Below, in pieces: positions 44,057-51,743 of a DNA stretch of 64,000 nucleotides (within the stretch, counting starts at the first letter, position 1; each line of letters begins with the position of its first letter). Location: positions 40,465 to 104,464 of the forward strand of contig NZ_WNZW01000016.1 of the NCBI RefSeq assembly GCF_009725165.1, given 5' to 3'. The position numbers and the translations under genes are program-made. The DNA comes from Paenibacillus woosongensis. Its GTDB lineage: Bacteria; Bacillota; Bacilli; Paenibacillales; Paenibacillaceae. The notes under the pieces are model-generated. The model saw only the letters and a list, made by a program, of their open reading frames with translations, made no database searches and was not told the origin of the DNA.

Positions 44057-44725
44057 TTAATGAGCAAAATGTTCCTGCCATTCATTCAAGCCCTCATCCA
44101 TTCGAAAAGCTTTGAATCCTCTAGCCTGTAATTTTTGTGCAGCGATGGCGGAATACACACAGAGTGGGCCTCTGCAATAAGCAATGATTTCAGCGTCCTT
44201 AGGTAATTCACGTATATAATATTCAAGTTCTTCCATGGGAACGGAGATAGCGCCCTTTATATGGCTGATTTCAAACTCTTCTTTTGGACGTAAATCTAAG
44301 AGAAGGATAGACTCTGAGTTTAATTTCTCCATCACTTCATCCATCGTTAGTGTTTGGATGTTATCCAGGTTATGCAAAAAGTCGTGTTTAAGTTTTGAGA
44401 TATCTGGAAGTTGTTTTTCGCTAATCCTCCACAACGAATTAAGTAAGTCAACAATAGAGGGATCAGCCAATGAATAGATGGCGCTGGTGCCTTTCTTTGT
44501 GAATTTAACAAGCTTGGCATCTAGTAATACCTGCAAATGACGAGAAACATTTGCAAAATTCATACCCGAGGATGAGGTTAACTTTTCGACCGTTTTTGGT
44601 CCCTGGGACAATAAGGTCAGAATTTCCAAACGCTTATCGCTAGACAGGCTTTTTCCGATTCTCGATAATTGTTTGTAGAGCTCTTCTTTTAAGAGTTTCG
44701 CGGAATCCAGCATAGGATCAGTCAT
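44057..44725 (-). CDS. ArsR-family regulator fused to a rhodanese domain
   Basis: 222-residue fusion. Residues 1-110 form an ArsR winged helix (LEILTLLSQGPKTVEKLTSSSGMNFANVSRHLQVLLDAKLVKFTKKGTSAIYSLAD). Residues about 125-220 are a rhodanese with ILLLDLRPKEEFEISHIKGAISVP and the active loop AYCRGPLCVYSA, keeping the persulfide-forming cysteine. Such fusions may sense sulfane sulfur or redox state, which is inferred. The gene is divergent from a thioredoxin gene, and a 17-nt motif is found in both control regions. A HIKGAI/GPLC layout like this suggests catalysis is retained. Confidence 0.9.
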   Translation of the reverse strand: MTDPMLDSAKLLKEELYKQLSRIGKSLSSDKRLEILTLLSQGPKTVEKLTSSSGMNFANVSRHLQVLLDAKLVKFTKKGTSAIYSLADPSIVDLLNSLWRISEKQLPDISKLKHDFLHNLDNIQTLTMDEVMEKLNSESILLLDLRPKEEFEISHIKGAISVPMEELEYYIRELPKDAEIIAYCRGPLCVYSAIAAQKLQARGFKAFRMDEGLNEWQEHFAH

Positions 44726-44851
44726 CGTGATTTTCCCTCAATTCTTGAAATACTTAATAAATACTGCACTATCATTCGGTGTGCCCTTTAAATACTGTAA
44801 ATTCATGCTATAGGAAAGACTTCCTTTCCTTGTATAGTGTACATCAAGTTA

Positions 44852-44868
44852 TTCAATTATTCAATTGA
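44852..44868. promoter_or_regulatory. Operator-like site upstream of the ArsR-rhodanese gene
   Basis: TTCAATTATTCAATTGA matches the thioredoxin-promoter site at 15 of 17 positions (consensus TTCAATTAYTCRATTGA). Confidence 0.6.
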
Positions 44869-45000
44869 GCAAAAATTTGAAAGTAATATTGTTTCAGTGT
44901 ATGTAATGGAAACTCGTTGTGAAAGCAAGATATATAGTGAATGCTATTCTCAAAACACGGTTTCATGCTGTGGTGAATATGTCAATGAGTTGTAGGATAC

Positions 45001-45048
45001 TTGACTGATTATTATTTCAGTACTATAATTCAATTACTCGATTGAATT
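45001..45048 (+). promoter_or_regulatory. Thioredoxin-gene promoter with overlapping palindromic operator
   Basis: TTGACT (45001-45006), 17-bp spacer, TATAAT (45024-45029). The palindrome AATTCAAT-N6-ATTGAATT (45027-45048) overlaps the -10 and start site, the position expected for repression. Confidence 0.75.
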
Positions 45049-45069
45049 ATTGAATTAATGGACTTCTAT

Positions 45070-45226
45070 TGATCAGATTTAAACAAACTGAAGGCGAAGT
45101 CATTATGCAAAAGACTTATCTTCAAATCACGAGAACTTATAGTTCGTGATGAAGATGTACAAGTTTTGCACAGTTTCAATAATGAGTCTGAGGCAATCTA
45201 CTCGGCATATTAAAGGAGGTACTTAA
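45070..45226 (+). other. Long thioredoxin leader with hairpins
   Basis: A leader of about 190 nt separates the promoter from the thioredoxin start. It contains a hairpin (ATCACGAGAAC/GTTCGTGAT, about 45126-45150) and a possible 14-codon ORF starting ATGCAAAAGACT at 45105. It may regulate translation or be a remnant of a deleted gene; no known riboswitch was recognised. Confidence 0.4.
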
Positions 45227-45547
45227 GTGGGAGCAGTAGCACTAACAAAAGAAACGTTTCAAAGTACGATTCAGTCGGGGGTAAGTTTGGTTGATTTTTG
45301 GGCTCCTTGGTGTGGGCCATGTCAAGTCCAGCTTCCGATTGTTCATGAATTAGCTGATGAAATTAATGATCAGGCGACGATCGCAACAGTGAACGTCGAT
45401 GAACAAGGGGAGCTGGCTTCGCAATTTGGTATCCGCAGTATTCCAGCTTTGCTGCTGTTTAAAGATGGTAAGTTAGTAGAACAAATGGTGGGGATCAATC
45501 ATAAACCTATACTCAAAAGAAAAATCCTGAGTCAAGTAACTTCATAA
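45227..45547 (+). CDS. Thioredoxin
   Basis: 106-residue cytoplasmic thiol-disulfide reductase with the active site WAPWCGPCQVQLP and the cis-proline motif RSIPALLLFKDGK. GTG start with AAAGGAGG at ideal distance. The extra Gln-Val-Gln after the CGPC motif differs from the usual K/RM-I-x-P, so it is probably an accessory thioredoxin. It is likely repressed by the divergent ArsR-rhodanese protein, which could couple persulfide or disulfide stress to thiol repair. Confidence 0.93.
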   Translation: MGAVALTKETFQSTIQSGVSLVDFWAPWCGPCQVQLPIVHELADEINDQATIATVNVDEQGELASQFGIRSIPALLLFKDGKLVEQMVGINHKPILKRKILSQVTS

Positions 45548-45632
45548 TGTCTGTGGTAACTGGCAATACAGTACGAGAGTGTTGCTGATTTTCTTTCTCA
45601 TAGAGTTTAACCTTACGAAGAGGTTCAAAATG

Positions 45633-45667
45633 GGAGTCAATCACAAGATTGGCTCTCTTTTTATTTT
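45633..45667 (+). terminator. Terminator of the thioredoxin gene
   Basis: GAGTCAATC pairs with GATTGGCTC and is followed by CTTTTTATTTT. Confidence 0.75.
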
Positions 45668-45739
45668 GTAGTTCTCTTGCTCCTGTTATTCACCCATAGG
45701 AAATGTCTTTGATGTGGTATACCAGCCCATTAGATTGAC

Positions 45740-45768
45740 TTGACGTATTAATAATTCGGCAATATGAT
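45740..45768 (+). promoter_or_regulatory. Putative promoter of the MFS-amine oxidase operon
   Basis: TTGACG (45740-45745), 17-bp spacer, TATGAT (45763-45768), about 100 bp upstream of the MFS start. Confidence 0.55.
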
Positions 45769-45876
45769 TCAATAGAAAAAATGTTGAGGCTAAATCTTTA
45801 GAAACGAATGAATATCTATAGGCAAGTTTTGAGAGTCATATCCTGAATAGAATTCTATAGAAAAGAGAGAATATAC

Positions 45877-47187
45877 ATGCTGGATAATATTTCCGATATT
45901 AGTAACAAGGCACAGAGTCTACCGCCTTCTATTATGGAATACGTGAATGAATCGAAGAAACAGCGTCAGCTACATGCCAAAACGTTAAAGATTGTTATTT
46001 TATCACAAATACTTGCTGGAGCGGGCTTGGCGGCAGGGGTCACCGTAGGTGCGTTGCTTGCTCAAGATATGCTGGGCACAGATCGGTATGCCGGAGTTCC
46101 TTCAGGACTTATTACGCTGGGTTCGGCAGCAGCCGCTTATGGAGTGGGCCGACTTTCTCAACGATGGGGACGCAGGCCTGGTTTGGCTATAGGATTTATG
46201 ACAGGCGGTCTGGGCGCTATTGGCGTCGTGCTTTCTGTGTTATTCAACAGTGTACCTCTACTTTTCCTCTCTATGTTGCTTTATGGGGCAGGCACGGCAA
46301 CCAATTTGCAAGCAAGATATGCGGGAACGGATTTGGCATTGCCAACACATCGGGCAAAAGCGATAAGTATGGCTATGGTTTTCACAACACTTGGCGCTGT
46401 TGCCGGTCCGAATCTGGTCACGTTGACTGGCAAGTTCGCTGCGTCCTTTGGCGCTCCGCCATTGTCAGGACCTTTTATGCTGGCAGCCGTGGCGTATCTG
46501 ATTGCCGGGCTGGTGCTGTTTGTTTTCCTGCGACCTGATCCGTTCCTTGTCGCTAGGGCCGTAGCTGAAAAGCAAAGAATCGAATCCATAACGAAAGATG
46601 CGGAACGATCTCGAACACACGAAAATGTCGCCAATAAAAAGGGGATAATCATTGGCGCAACGGTTATGGTTCTTACACAGATTGTGATGGTTGCGATTAT
46701 GACAATGACTCCCGTTCACATGCAACATCATGGACACGGTTTGGGTGCAGTTGGTATTGTCATCGGCATTCATGTTGCCGCGATGTATCTACCTTCCCTG
46801 ATCACAGGTGTTCTCGTTGATAAATTCGGACATATCGCCATGTCTTACGCTGCTGGATTTACGTTGTTGTTGTCAGGTTTGCTGGCAGCATTTGGACCTG
46901 GCGATTCTATGGTCATGCTTATTCTGGCCCTTGCACTCCTTGGATTGGGTTGGAATTTTGGTTTGATTAGCGGGACGGCAGCAATTGTTCATGCAACACC
47001 TTTACAGATTCGGGCGAAAACCCAAGGCACGATTGATGTTTTGATCGCATTAGGCGGAGCTTCTGGCGGCGCGTTATCGGGTATGGTTGTAGAGCAATCC
47101 AGCTACACAACCCTTTCCTTAGCTGGAGCTTTTCTGTCTTTGCTTTTGATTCCAGTTGTCCTTTGGGTTCGTAAGAAGAAAAGTTAA
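45877..47187 (+). CDS. Major facilitator superfamily transporter
   Basis: 436-residue protein with 12 predicted helices and a soluble N terminus of about 40 residues. The loop 2-3 motif region reads YGVGRLSQRWGRRPGLAIGF (R-x-G-R-R), and LVDKFGHIAMSYAAGF corresponds to the second-half repeat. The family includes multidrug and small-molecule exporters such as YfkF/YdgK; substrate unknown. It ends 12 bp before the flavoprotein gene, with which it is cotranscribed. Confidence 0.87.
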   Translation: MLDNISDISNKAQSLPPSIMEYVNESKKQRQLHAKTLKIVILSQILAGAGLAAGVTVGALLAQDMLGTDRYAGVPSGLITLGSAAAAYGVGRLSQRWGRRPGLAIGFMTGGLGAIGVVLSVLFNSVPLLFLSMLLYGAGTATNLQARYAGTDLALPTHRAKAISMAMVFTTLGAVAGPNLVTLTGKFAASFGAPPLSGPFMLAAVAYLIAGLVLFVFLRPDPFLVARAVAEKQRIESITKDAERSRTHENVANKKGIIIGATVMVLTQIVMVAIMTMTPVHMQHHGHGLGAVGIVIGIHVAAMYLPSLITGVLVDKFGHIAMSYAAGFTLLLSGLLAAFGPGDSMVMLILALALLGLGWNFGLISGTAAIVHATPLQIRAKTQGTIDVLIALGGASGGALSGMVVEQSSYTTLSLAGAFLSLLLIPVVLWVRKKKS

Positions 47188-47199
47188 GCAAGATTGAAT

Positions 47200-48294
47200 A
47201 TGAAAAAACATGAATCAGTAGTAATTGTCGGTGGAGGTTTAAGCGGCCTGCGGACAGCTTCTTTGCTTTCCGCTAAAGGGATTCCATGCCGTGTGCTCGA
47301 GGCCCGGGATCGTATTGGCGGGAGAGTTTTAAGTCAAGAGGTTATTGGCAGACCTGATCTCGGAAAGTTTGATTTGGGTCCAACGTGGTTCTGGCCGCGT
47401 TATGAGCATGCCATTACCGGACTTGTTCATGAGCTTGGTTTAAAGACATTCCTGCAATATCAAACGGGACTTATGGTTACAGAGCGATCACATAAGGAGC
47501 CTCCGCAGCAATATGCGCTGCCAGAGGGAGCGATGGAAGGCGCCGTCAGGTTTGCGGGAGGAGTTCAGGCTCTCGTTGATGCCATAGCGGCTACTCTGCC
47601 TGAAGGAATCATTCAACTGAATACGAGAGTGAGCTCGGTTAGCGAGAATGGCGACGGCAATCTTGTCATTGAGGTTGATGGGGGAAAGGAAGAAATCAGG
47701 GCAAGGGCGGTCATTATAACGGTGCCGCCGCGGCTCGCAGCACGAAACATTATTTTCAGGCCCGAGCTAGCTCCTGATCTGATGATAAGTTTGTTGAACA
47801 AGCCTACATGGATGGCATCCCATGCGAAAGTGATTGCGGTCTATAAACGCCCATTTTGGCGGGAACAGGGACTTTCAGGTTTCGCAACAAGCTGGGCAGG
47901 ACCGCTGCAGGAAATCCATGATGCATCACCTGTTACCGGCGTGGGGGGACTGTTTGGTTTTTTTGGCATATCGGCGAAGAGGCGTGAAGAGTTAGGAGAG
48001 GAAAGAATAATGAAGCTTGTCAAAGAGCAATTAATTCGACTCTTTGGGCCGCTTGCGGGACATACGCTTGCTCTTCTCTATAAGGATTGGTCGAACGATC
48101 CGGCAACAGCTGTAACTGAAGATCCCAATTATGGCCCTCCAGTAGGTATGCAGAGCTGGGATAAAAAGATCTTTTTTGCGGGTACGGAAACCGCTCCGAC
48201 ACAAGGCGGACATCTGGAAGGTGCGTTACGATCTGCAGAACGAGCGGTATCTGAACTTATGGATCACTTCCAAGCGAATGAATCACATCTTTAG
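47200..48294 (+). CDS. FAD-dependent amine oxidase-like flavoprotein
   Basis: 364-residue protein. The dinucleotide-binding motif VVIVGGGLSGLRTASLLSAKG, the GG-doublet region LEARDRIGGRV, and the C-terminal FFAGTETAPTQGGHLEGALRSAERAV are those of flavin monoamine oxidases and phytoene desaturase-like proteins. It is about 80-100 residues shorter than typical monoamine oxidases, with the loss in the substrate domain, so its substrate may differ. A TTG at 47194 could start six bases earlier. Cotranscribed with the MFS gene, suggesting that its product or substrate is exported. Confidence 0.83.
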   Translation: MKKHESVVIVGGGLSGLRTASLLSAKGIPCRVLEARDRIGGRVLSQEVIGRPDLGKFDLGPTWFWPRYEHAITGLVHELGLKTFLQYQTGLMVTERSHKEPPQQYALPEGAMEGAVRFAGGVQALVDAIAATLPEGIIQLNTRVSSVSENGDGNLVIEVDGGKEEIRARAVIITVPPRLAARNIIFRPELAPDLMISLLNKPTWMASHAKVIAVYKRPFWREQGLSGFATSWAGPLQEIHDASPVTGVGGLFGFFGISAKRREELGEERIMKLVKEQLIRLFGPLAGHTLALLYKDWSNDPATAVTEDPNYGPPVGMQSWDKKIFFAGTETAPTQGGHLEGALRSAERAVSELMDHFQANESHL

Positions 48295-48331
48295 CTTCAG
48301 CATTTGAGCAACTATAGAAACGTAGGCTTAA

Positions 48332-48368
48332 AATAGTCCCCACCTGTGCAGCAGATGGGGACTTTAAG
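48332..48368. terminator. Bidirectional terminator between the flavoprotein and nitroreductase genes
   Basis: AGTCCCCA...TGGGGACT stem with an internal CTG/CAG pairing between convergent genes. Confidence 0.78.
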
Positions 48369-48374
48369 CTTACT

Positions 48375-49115
48375 TTATTTTTTCGCATATCCTTGCTTGT
48401 TCAAATAGTTCATCATTTGAGGGAGAATACTTCTCTGGAGATGATCTTGGATATGGTCACTCCATCCTTTTACTCTTTTCACTGTGAAGGGAGCCATAAC
48501 CGGACGGCTCTCATAATACTTCAACATGGCTTCATCATAGATGGCTAATTTCTCTTGATCCAGTGGTTGATACTGATTTTCTAGCATGACCATGGATTGA
48601 GGCAGCCGCGGCTTAAGTTCAGGTTTTTCTTCTGCCGGGGTACCGAGGCATAATCCCACCAAAGGTATCACATACTTCGGTAATTTCAATAGGTCAGATA
48701 ATTCGTTAATATTAGCTCTGACAGCTCCGATAAATACACCACCAAGTCCCATGGATTCGGCTGCTGTTAAAGCATTTTGTGCCATCAGTCCAGCATCGAA
48801 CGTACCAACCAATAGAAATTCAATATATTCAATATCCACCTTTGGGGCAATTTGATGATTACGGTTGAAATCTGCACAAAAAATCCAAAACTCTGGTGCT
48901 TCTTCAATATAGGGTTGATCCATACTGAGCTGCATCGCTTTTTTTCGAAGATCAGGATTTGTGATTCGAATAATCGAAACAGCTTGAAGAAGACTGGATG
49001 ATGAAGTTTGACTGGCTGCTTTATAGATTGCTTCTCGCTGTTCTTCTGTCAAGGGTTTATTGGTAAAAGATCGCACAGATACATGATTATGAAGCAATGA
49101 AATGGTTTCATTCAT
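48375..49115 (-). CDS. NADPH-dependent nitroreductase (NfsA/FRP-like)
   Basis: 246-residue FMN enzyme that reduces nitroaromatics, quinones or flavins. Signatures: HVSVRSFTNKPLTEEQREAIYKAASQTSSSSLLQ at the N terminus (FMN phosphate site), GLGGVFIGAVRANINELSDLLKLP and PLVGLCLGTP, characteristic of the NfsA subgroup with its C-terminal excursion. The ATG at 49115 has GGAGATG at correct spacing; the frame is open to 49130. Upstream lies the remnant of an HxlR regulator and its likely operator, so control may now be lost. Confidence 0.9.
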   Translation of the reverse strand: MNETISLLHNHVSVRSFTNKPLTEEQREAIYKAASQTSSSSLLQAVSIIRITNPDLRKKAMQLSMDQPYIEEAPEFWIFCADFNRNHQIAPKVDIEYIEFLLVGTFDAGLMAQNALTAAESMGLGGVFIGAVRANINELSDLLKLPKYVIPLVGLCLGTPAEEKPELKPRLPQSMVMLENQYQPLDQEKLAIYDEAMLKYYESRPVMAPFTVKRVKGWSDHIQDHLQRSILPQMMNYLNKQGYAKK

Positions 49116-49262
49116 GTAATTCATCTCCACATTTATTTGATATAATAACTCCGTAAGACTGCTTTAACTAAATATTGGCCAATGAAGTTCTGTCCCGGTG
49201 ACATTGACACTATCATAAAATTTTTCGTTGGATTCGCAAAGAGGGCAATATAAATGAACATA

Positions 49263-49278
49263 GTACAACTTTTTGTAC
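49263..49278. promoter_or_regulatory. HxlR/YodB-like operator palindrome
   Basis: GTACAA-CTTT-TTGTAC, a perfect 6-bp inverted repeat between the nitroreductase gene and the HxlR remnant; the GTACnnnnnnnnGTAC form resembles operators of thiol-sensing HxlR regulators. Confidence 0.5.
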
Positions 49279-49302
49279 CTTTAGGGGGGATATCAATGAG
49301 GG

Positions 49303-49401
49303 TCAGTTCCTCCACGGGTAGAGTATTCGCTTACAGACAAGGGGAAAAAATTACTGCCGATTCTTGAGAAGATGGAAGACTTCGGAAGAGAATACGGCTA
49401 A
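49303..49401 (+). pseudogene. C-terminal remnant of an HxlR-family regulator
   Basis: Translation from 49303 gives SVPPRVEYSLTDKGKKLLP followed by ILEKMEDFGREYG and a stop at 49399-49401. This is the conserved wing and last helix of HxlR regulators (PPKVEYSLTEKG). Only about 32 codons remain; the frame upstream is broken by TGA just before and the helix-turn-helix part is absent. It is divergent from the nitroreductase gene, the usual HxlR arrangement. Confidence 0.72.
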
Positions 49402-49560
49402 TTAGTGATGTACCTTTATAGGCGGGGAATCCTGAAATAACAAAACATAAGAAATAAAAAATGGAAAGGGAACAGGGTTGTTTTATTCAGGGAGTAGTAT
49501 CTATATAATTACGTAAAATAATAATTTGACGAATAAATAATAATTAAGTATATTGGAATC
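49402..49560 (+). promoter_or_regulatory. AT-rich region with the xerS promoter
   Basis: TTGACG at 49526-49531, 17-bp spacer and TATATT at 49549-49554 just upstream of the xerS ribosome site. No gene is seen in the rest. Confidence 0.6.
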
Positions 49561-49578
49561 ATGGAGGTTTGCACATTT

Positions 49579-50649
49579 ATGGATAAACAAATGAAAATGC
49601 ACTATATGCAACGAATTGATGAAAAACTGTCGGATTTACCTTGGTATGTTACAGAATTTATCGATAGTAAAAAACGCAAATTATCTCCAACGACACTTCT
49701 TAATTATTGCCATGATTACATTATATTTTTTGATTGGCTGATTGCTGAGAATCTAACTTCATCAAGTCGAAAAGAAATAAACTTAGAAACTCTAGAGCGA
49801 TTAACCGTTCGTGAAGTGGAAAATTTTTTGTCGTTCCTGGATTATCAGCTTGGAAACAAGAAACTTACGATAAATCGCAAATTGTCCTCGTTAAAATCTT
49901 TGTTTGATTACCTTCAGAATAAGGCTGAAACAAGCGATCTGAGGCCTTATCTTCAACGAAATGTGATGGCCAAAGTAGACTTAAATGCCGTCAAAGAAAG
50001 CCAAGAAACCATTGCAAACCGAATTGAAGGAAAAATCCTTAGAGAAGATGATTTTGAATCATTTAGGCAATTTGTAGCTTATGATTTCGGCGAACTACAT
50101 AAAGATAATAAGCGGATCTTTACGTTTCATCAATTCAATCGGGAGCGTGACACAGCTATTGTTTCGCTGATTTTGGGTTCAGGGCTTAGATTGTCCGAGG
50201 TTGCAGGCATTAATATTGATGACTTAGATATGAATAAAGCTTTAGTACGAGTGGTACGAAAAGGTGATAAAGAACAATATGTTTACTTCAGTAAGCAGGC
50301 TTTATTGGATATAGAAAATTATCTGCAGATCAGAGAAGCAAGATATGTACCAGATAAACACGAGAACTATTTATTTATTGCAGCTCCTGTAGGTCGTAAA
50401 GGAAAAAGCCGGCGTTTGACACAACGCTCAATTGAAAAGCTGGTTGAAAAATATGCAACTGCTTTTGGGAAACCCTCTTTAACAGTGCATTCGCTTAGAC
50501 ACTCATTTGCAACGCGATATCATTTAGAAAATAATGATGTGCCAAGATTGAAGAATCAATTAGGGCATTCATCTATTCAAACAACGATGATATACACACA
50601 CTTAACAGATGAAGAGATGCGTAATGCTGTAAATAATATGGATCGATAA
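49579..50649 (+). CDS. xerS: XerS-like tyrosine recombinase
   Basis: 356-residue recombinase, the exact size of streptococcal XerS. The N terminus LPWYVTEFIDSKKRKLSPTTLLNYCHDYIIFFDWL and the inserted stretch PYLQRNVMAKVDL...ESQETIANRIEGKIL are XerS hallmarks. Catalytic residues: LGSGLRLSEVAGINIDDL (Arg I), VRKGDKEQYV (Lys), SLRHSFATRYH (His-x-x-Arg) and LGHSSIQTTMIYTHL (His and Tyr nucleophile). The ATG at 49579 lies 11 bases after GGAGG. In streptococci XerS alone resolves chromosome dimers at difSL; here it may be a paralogue of XerC/XerD. No dif-like site was found by eye. Confidence 0.88.
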   Translation: MDKQMKMHYMQRIDEKLSDLPWYVTEFIDSKKRKLSPTTLLNYCHDYIIFFDWLIAENLTSSSRKEINLETLERLTVREVENFLSFLDYQLGNKKLTINRKLSSLKSLFDYLQNKAETSDLRPYLQRNVMAKVDLNAVKESQETIANRIEGKILREDDFESFRQFVAYDFGELHKDNKRIFTFHQFNRERDTAIVSLILGSGLRLSEVAGINIDDLDMNKALVRVVRKGDKEQYVYFSKQALLDIENYLQIREARYVPDKHENYLFIAAPVGRKGKSRRLTQRSIEKLVEKYATAFGKPSLTVHSLRHSFATRYHLENNDVPRLKNQLGHSSIQTTMIYTHLTDEEMRNAVNNMDR

Positions 50650-50677
50650 ACCCGCGTAGCAACGCGGGTTTTCTTTG
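50648..50677 (+). terminator. Terminator of the xerS gene
   Basis: AACCCGCGTAGCAACGCGGGTTTTCTTT: 7-bp GC-rich stem and T tract. Confidence 0.85.
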
Positions 50678-50730
50678 ACATTTTCACAAAATCCGTATTT
50701 TGTACATATGTCTATAAAGGAGCATGCAGT

Positions 50731-50811
50731 GTGTCAAACTACGACAACATTATTTCACATGGTTTGTGTCACAAACGAATGATTTATTTAGCTCTACTCT
50801 TTTATCATTAA
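50731..50811 (+). CDS. Possible 26-residue peptide, unknown
   Basis: GTG start eight bases after AAAGGAG; the peptide begins MSNYDNIISHGLCHKRMIYL and ends ALLFYH. It overlaps the first copy of a duplicated segment, and the second copy would encode the same IYLALLFYH stretch without its own start. Only the good ribosome site supports it; it may be a chance ORF. Confidence 0.3.
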   Translation: MSNYDNIISHGLCHKRMIYLALLFYH

Positions 50812-50943
50812 ATAACAAACTGAACCCACTGATTTATTTAATCAGTGGGTTTAACGAACAAATATATTTAGCTCTACTCTTTTACCATTTCGAATATAAA
50901 GCTAAACCCACTGATTTATTTTTAATTTAATCAGTGGGTTTTT
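50785..50943 (+). repeat. Two tandem degenerate copies of an ~80-bp segment with a terminator hairpin
   Basis: TTTAGCTCTACTCTTTTAYCATT occurs near 50787 and near 50866, each followed by ACCCACTGATTT...AATCAGTGGGTTT hairpins at 50823-50852 and 50903-50943. Period about 78-80 bp. The second copy has an insertion of AT-rich sequence in its loop. Confidence 0.75.
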
Positions 50944-51041
50944 AAATTTGTTTTAAGCGGCCGAAAATATCAGTGTTTGAGCAATACAGTTTCCACTTCT
51001 TCGATAGTACCAAGATTTCAAATGATCCCCACTCAGATTAC

Positions 51042-51680
51042 TCAGAAGATTTTCATGAAATCTGTTATACTTGAAAACTCATAATCTGGTTTAATCGTAA
51101 ATGCACTTCCGTGTGAATTAATAAGCCAGTTAACCCCAGCTGTTTCCACATCTGCTCTTTTTCCAGCCTCAATATCTGCATTACTATCTCCAACATAGAG
51201 TGTATTTTGGGGAGAAATTCCGAGTACTTTTAATGCTTTATTAATACCTTCTGGGTGCGGTTTTGGGTTAACTACATCATCACCACTAATAGCTACTTTA
51301 TAAAATTCACTTAAGAATAGGTGCTTAAGTGATATTTCTAAACTTTTTCTAGCCTTGCCTGTTACAATACCAATTGAGATTTTTCTCTTCCTTAGGTGTT
51401 CAATCATATAAATTATTTCCTCATTCATCCTTACTAAATTACAATGCTCTCTTTCGTAACAAGAATAATAATCTTCTATTGCTTCCGTCATTTTTTCTTT
51501 ATTCTGCAAATTTTGTTCAATGATACCAGTCTCCGATGGGCCAAACATTTCGATCATCTCTTTTTTAGACAAAGTTCTGCCATCGTATTTCTTAAAGATT
51601 GTTTGAAATGAATAGAAACATACAGGCAGTGTATCTGCAAGTGTTCCATCAAAATCGAATAAAACTGCTTTGTATTTCAA
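51042..51680 (-). CDS. HAD-superfamily hydrolase (phosphoglycolate phosphatase/PpaX-like)
   Basis: 212-residue phosphatase with AVLFDFDGTLADTLP (motif I), GIVTGKAR (motif II), NPKPHPEGI (motif III lysine) and YVGDSNADIEAGKRAD (motif IV). TTG start preceded by GAGGGTG. It forms a tandem with a related HAD gene 63 bp upstream, probably one operon under a LacI-type regulator. The substrate could be phosphoglycolate, pyrophosphate or a sugar phosphate. Confidence 0.85.
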   Translation of the reverse strand: MKYKAVLFDFDGTLADTLPVCFYSFQTIFKKYDGRTLSKKEMIEMFGPSETGIIEQNLQNKEKMTEAIEDYYSCYEREHCNLVRMNEEIIYMIEHLRKRKISIGIVTGKARKSLEISLKHLFLSEFYKVAISGDDVVNPKPHPEGINKALKVLGISPQNTLYVGDSNADIEAGKRADVETAGVNWLINSHGSAFTIKPDYEFSSITDFMKIF

Positions 51681-51743
51681 GTGTACACCCTCTTTTTATT
51701 CCATTAGCTTAATGAAGAAAAATATTTAGAGCGAAGCATAATA

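Noticed and set aside
49133..49315. 60-codon minus-strand frame upstream of the nitroreductase
   Set aside because: Runs across the operator palindrome and the HxlR remnant and has no ribosome site; the HxlR reading on the plus strand explains the sequence better.
50785..50943. CRISPR-like array
   Set aside because: Only two degenerate copies, each containing a terminator hairpin; no spacer regularity and no cas genes.
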